DNA from: Tyzzerella sp. UBA1042
Lineage (GTDB): Bacteria; Bacillota; Clostridia; Lachnospirales; Anaerotignaceae
Direction of reading: 5' to 3'
Length of the DNA: 7,404 bases
Assembly (NCBI GenBank): GCA_002316675.1
Contig: DCDZ01000010.1
Coordinates: 26,059-33,462 of the forward strand
The translations under genes and the position numbers were made by a program. This document shows, in pieces, positions 5,769 to 7,404 of the stretch; position 1 is the first letter of the stretch; every line of letters starts with the position of its first letter. The notes under the pieces are model-generated. The model made no database searches. It was not told the origin of the DNA and saw only the letters and a program-made list of their open reading frames with translations.

Positions 5769-5823
5769 AAAAAAGCCCGTTTTCTTTTGCCAAATCAAGC
5801 TTAGCAAGAAAGAAACGGGCTTT
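5769..5823 (-). terminator. Intrinsic terminator after the DUF2156 gene
   Basis: A long imperfect hairpin: GCCCGTTT (5775-5782) pairs perfectly with AAACGGGC (5813-5820), and the inner CTTT and GAAAG tracts extend the stem with small bulges. On the minus strand the stem is followed by a T-run (5774-5769). It lies about 50 nt past the stop codon at 5876 and separates the DUF2156 operon from the DedA gene. A shorter TTT (5821-5823) on the plus side gives little support for plus-strand use. Confidence 0.85.
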
Positions 5824-5875
5824 ATATTCAGCTGCATATGGCAGTACGCTTCAAGCATAAGAGAAAACCATGGGA

Positions 5876-6892
5876 CTATTCTTCCCAACCCCAGATACCT
5901 TTTATATGCGAAAGATCACGGATACTAAACATATATTTTTCAATCATTTTTACAGGATGATATGCGCGTTTTGCCTGACGCATACCTTCAATTCCCATAT
6001 CCTCTTCTCGATTGACTAATGTAACCTCTGTGCATTCGTTTTTTACATATTGCTGGTTAATCATAGGATAAATGCCCTCAAAGCTTGCATCGGCCTTTTC
6101 AATATGCACCAGCTGCATATGGGGCTGCAATCTTTCGCCCACCGTAAAGGCAATCAGCCTGTCATCCACAAAAATGGCACCGCCTACTAAGCCTAATTCT
6201 TCCATATTATTTAAAGCCAATAATACGGAATTACGTTCTTCCCTAAGGCCTGCATTGTCCTCTTCCTTTTCCTCTTTCCATTGATCATAAAGCGCCATGC
6301 AATCCTGTATCATGGAAGGCTCCAGCTTTTTATATTCATACTCCGGATAGAGGGAACGAAACTTATTGATATGGTTTCTTTTTGCATGGAGCTTCTTCCC
6401 AGACAGGGTGTCCAGCTTTTCCCTCTCATAAACATAATCCCACGCAATATCCGTAGGCAGCACAAACAGCTCAGGGCAGGCCTTACGCATCATTTCATAA
6501 AAGGGAGAGGAAACGGAACGGAATGTGGGTTCAACCCCCGCCTTTTTCATGTACCCTATAGCACGGTAAACAGCCTTGCCGTAGTTTACATCGGCACCGC
6601 GCATTGGTATGGGTGCCCAAAAATAAATAGGCACTCTCTTAAAATCCAACTTAATAAAAAGCACATGATCCTTTTCAGCATATTCCATCTTGCTGTCGGT
6701 GCCCCAAATAAACATATTTGTAAAAGAAAGATCAGAACATTCCGCCCCCCAAGGCTTTGTATAGCTCTCAATTAACTTCTTTTTGTCCAATGTGATTGGC
6801 TGAAACTGAAACTCAGTATTTTCTATGATTTCTCTTGTTTGCATTGTTTCGTTTTTTTCTTTATCTTTACATATACATTGTGTTTCTGGCAT
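5876..6892 (-). CDS. DUF2156 domain protein (GNAT-like fold)
   Basis: A 338-aa cytoplasmic protein of the DUF2156 family, related to the C-terminal domain of phosphatidylglycerol lysyltransferase (MprF) but lacking its membrane part. Family marks include LSGKKLHAKRNHINKF (163-178), ELGLVGGAI (232-240), AFTVGE (248-253), VHIEKA (262-267) and NREEDMGIEG (294-303). The family has an acyltransferase-like fold and may use aminoacyl-tRNA or acyl-CoA, but the substrate is unknown. The start is ATG 6892 because GGAGG lies at 6900-6904 with ideal 7-nt spacing. The frame could extend to ATG 6919, which lacks a ribosome binding site and would overlap the upstream gene. A later Met (residue 17) is possible but has no ribosome binding site. 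The first 25 residues, with CIC at 6-8, extend past the usual family start. It lies 16 nt behind an Eis-like acetyltransferase gene, so the two are co-transcribed. Confidence 0.85.
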   Translation of the reverse strand: MPETQCICKDKEKNETMQTREIIENTEFQFQPITLDKKKLIESYTKPWGAECSDLSFTNMFIWGTDSKMEYAEKDHVLFIKLDFKRVPIYFWAPIPMRGADVNYGKAVYRAIGYMKKAGVEPTFRSVSSPFYEMMRKACPELFVLPTDIAWDYVYEREKLDTLSGKKLHAKRNHINKFRSLYPEYEYKKLEPSMIQDCMALYDQWKEEKEEDNAGLREERNSVLLALNNMEELGLVGGAIFVDDRLIAFTVGERLQPHMQLVHIEKADASFEGIYPMINQQYVKNECTEVTLVNREEDMGIEGMRQAKRAYHPVKMIEKYMFSIRDLSHIKGIWGWEE

Positions 6893-6899
6893 ATCATTG

Positions 6900-6904
6900 C
6901 CTCC
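6900..6904 (-). promoter_or_regulatory. Ribosome binding site that sets the DUF2156 start
   Basis: GGAGG on the minus strand, 7 nt before the ATG at 6892 and just after the upstream TAA (6909). An ATG 9 codons further upstream has no such site. The choice shortens the protein from 347 to 338 residues. Confidence 0.85.
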
Positions 6905-6908
6905 AATT

Positions 6909-7404
6909 TTAATATTCATCTATGATATAACAGTTACATTTGGGTAAAATCCCATTGATAAAATCATATCCATCCTGATTCAATATTGTGACAAAGGGGC
7001 GAATATCCTCCAAAGCGTTATAACCCATTAAAACCCCCAGAAACCGGCCGGCTTCTACCTTAATGGCAGCTTCCCTGGAGGTTTTTGCACCGTCAAAGCG
7101 GAAAACGCCATTATTTCCCGCAACAATGGGGTCAAAAATTTCAACTGCATAAGGACAGTCTATTTCCAAGCCCTTGAAAAGTGCACCGATATTGCAAACC
7201 CCCGCCACGCCCTTCGTCATAGAAATCGTTTCAATCCCCATATGGGATAATTTCACTTCAGGGGGCAGCTTTACGGAAATTTTTTTGCCCTTGGCAAACC
7301 CAATAATTTGCTTCACCAATGGGCCATAATATCCTTCCTCCGCCACAGCCTCAGGACAGATGATTTGATTTTCTATTTGATACAAAAAAGCATAGCCCTG
7401 TATG
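6909..7404 (-). CDS. Eis-like GNAT acetyltransferase, C-terminal part (partial)
   Basis: The gene enters from the right edge on the minus strand and ends with TAA at 6909; the frame is open to base 7404, so at least 165 codons are present and the start is outside. A TTG at 7385 is only an internal codon, since the reading frame continues upstream as IQGYAF. The visible part matches the C-terminal region of Eis-type proteins, where GNAT domains are followed by an SCP2-like domain: YAVEIFDPIVAGNNG, FRFDG, then KVEAGRFLGVLMGY and a final acidic IIDEY. Eis enzymes acetylate amines with acetyl-CoA, including aminoglycosides in Mycobacterium; the substrate here is unknown. The catalytic GNAT region is not in the window, so activity cannot be assessed. 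The C-terminal carboxylate takes part in catalysis in some Eis proteins. It leads an operon with the DUF2156 gene. Confidence 0.65.
   Translation of the reverse strand, partial: IQGYAFLYQIENQIICPEAVAEEGYYGPLVKQIIGFAKGKKISVKLPPEVKLSHMGIETISMTKGVAGVCNIGALFKGLEIDCPYAVEIFDPIVAGNNGVFRFDGAKTSREAAIKVEAGRFLGVLMGYNALEDIRPFVTILNQDGYDFINGILPKCNCYIIDEY

Noticed and set aside
6893..6919. Longer DUF2156 protein starting at ATG 6919
   Set aside because: This start has no Shine-Dalgarno sequence and overlaps the upstream coding end, whereas ATG 6892 has GGAGG at ideal spacing.

Overview
The window looks like chromosomal DNA of a low-GC Gram-positive anaerobe of the class Clostridia, perhaps Lachnospiraceae-like. 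The evidence is AT-rich DNA, strong AGGAGG-type ribosome binding sites, GTG and TTG starts, short hairpin-plus-T-run terminators, and gene families common in that class: a DedA protein, a DUF2156 protein, an Eis-like acetyltransferase, an Amidase_3 enzyme and a small CxC/HH cysteine protein. The taxonomic call is inference.

Bases 1-242 (minus strand) hold three 5' pieces of threonine tRNA genes. One has anticodon TGT and two have CGT. Two of them visibly lose their 3' halves inside the window; the third is cut by the window edge. Two pieces are preceded by the same small hairpin, so this is a tandem and partly decayed tRNA-Thr array. Next on the minus strand is a compact 58-aa cysteine-rich gene (350-526) with a near-consensus promoter (566-594).

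From 909 to 3133 (plus strand) two paralogous family-2 glycosyltransferases with C-terminal TPR-like repeats are translationally coupled by a 4-base overlap. The acceptor is not visible. A 10-bp inverted repeat with a second nested repeat lies just upstream. A single-domain, leaderless N-acetylmuramoyl-L-alanine amidase (3248-3802) follows, with its own ribosome binding site and a perfect terminator. A TTG-started, membrane-anchored protein of unknown function (3971-4987) ends at a strong hairpin that probably serves both strands.

From 5089 to the right edge everything is on the minus strand: a DedA-family membrane protein (5089-5688), a terminator (5769-5823), a DUF2156 protein whose start I move to 6892, and the 3' end of an Eis-like GNAT/SCP2 acetyltransferase that enters from the right edge. 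The last two form a tight operon.

Most of the window is ordinary housekeeping or accessory DNA. The parts most worth a second look are the truncated tRNA-Thr array, the small cysteine-rich gene beside it, and the duplicated TPR-glycosyltransferase pair with a structured leader. I do not see a complete, clearly new multi-gene system.
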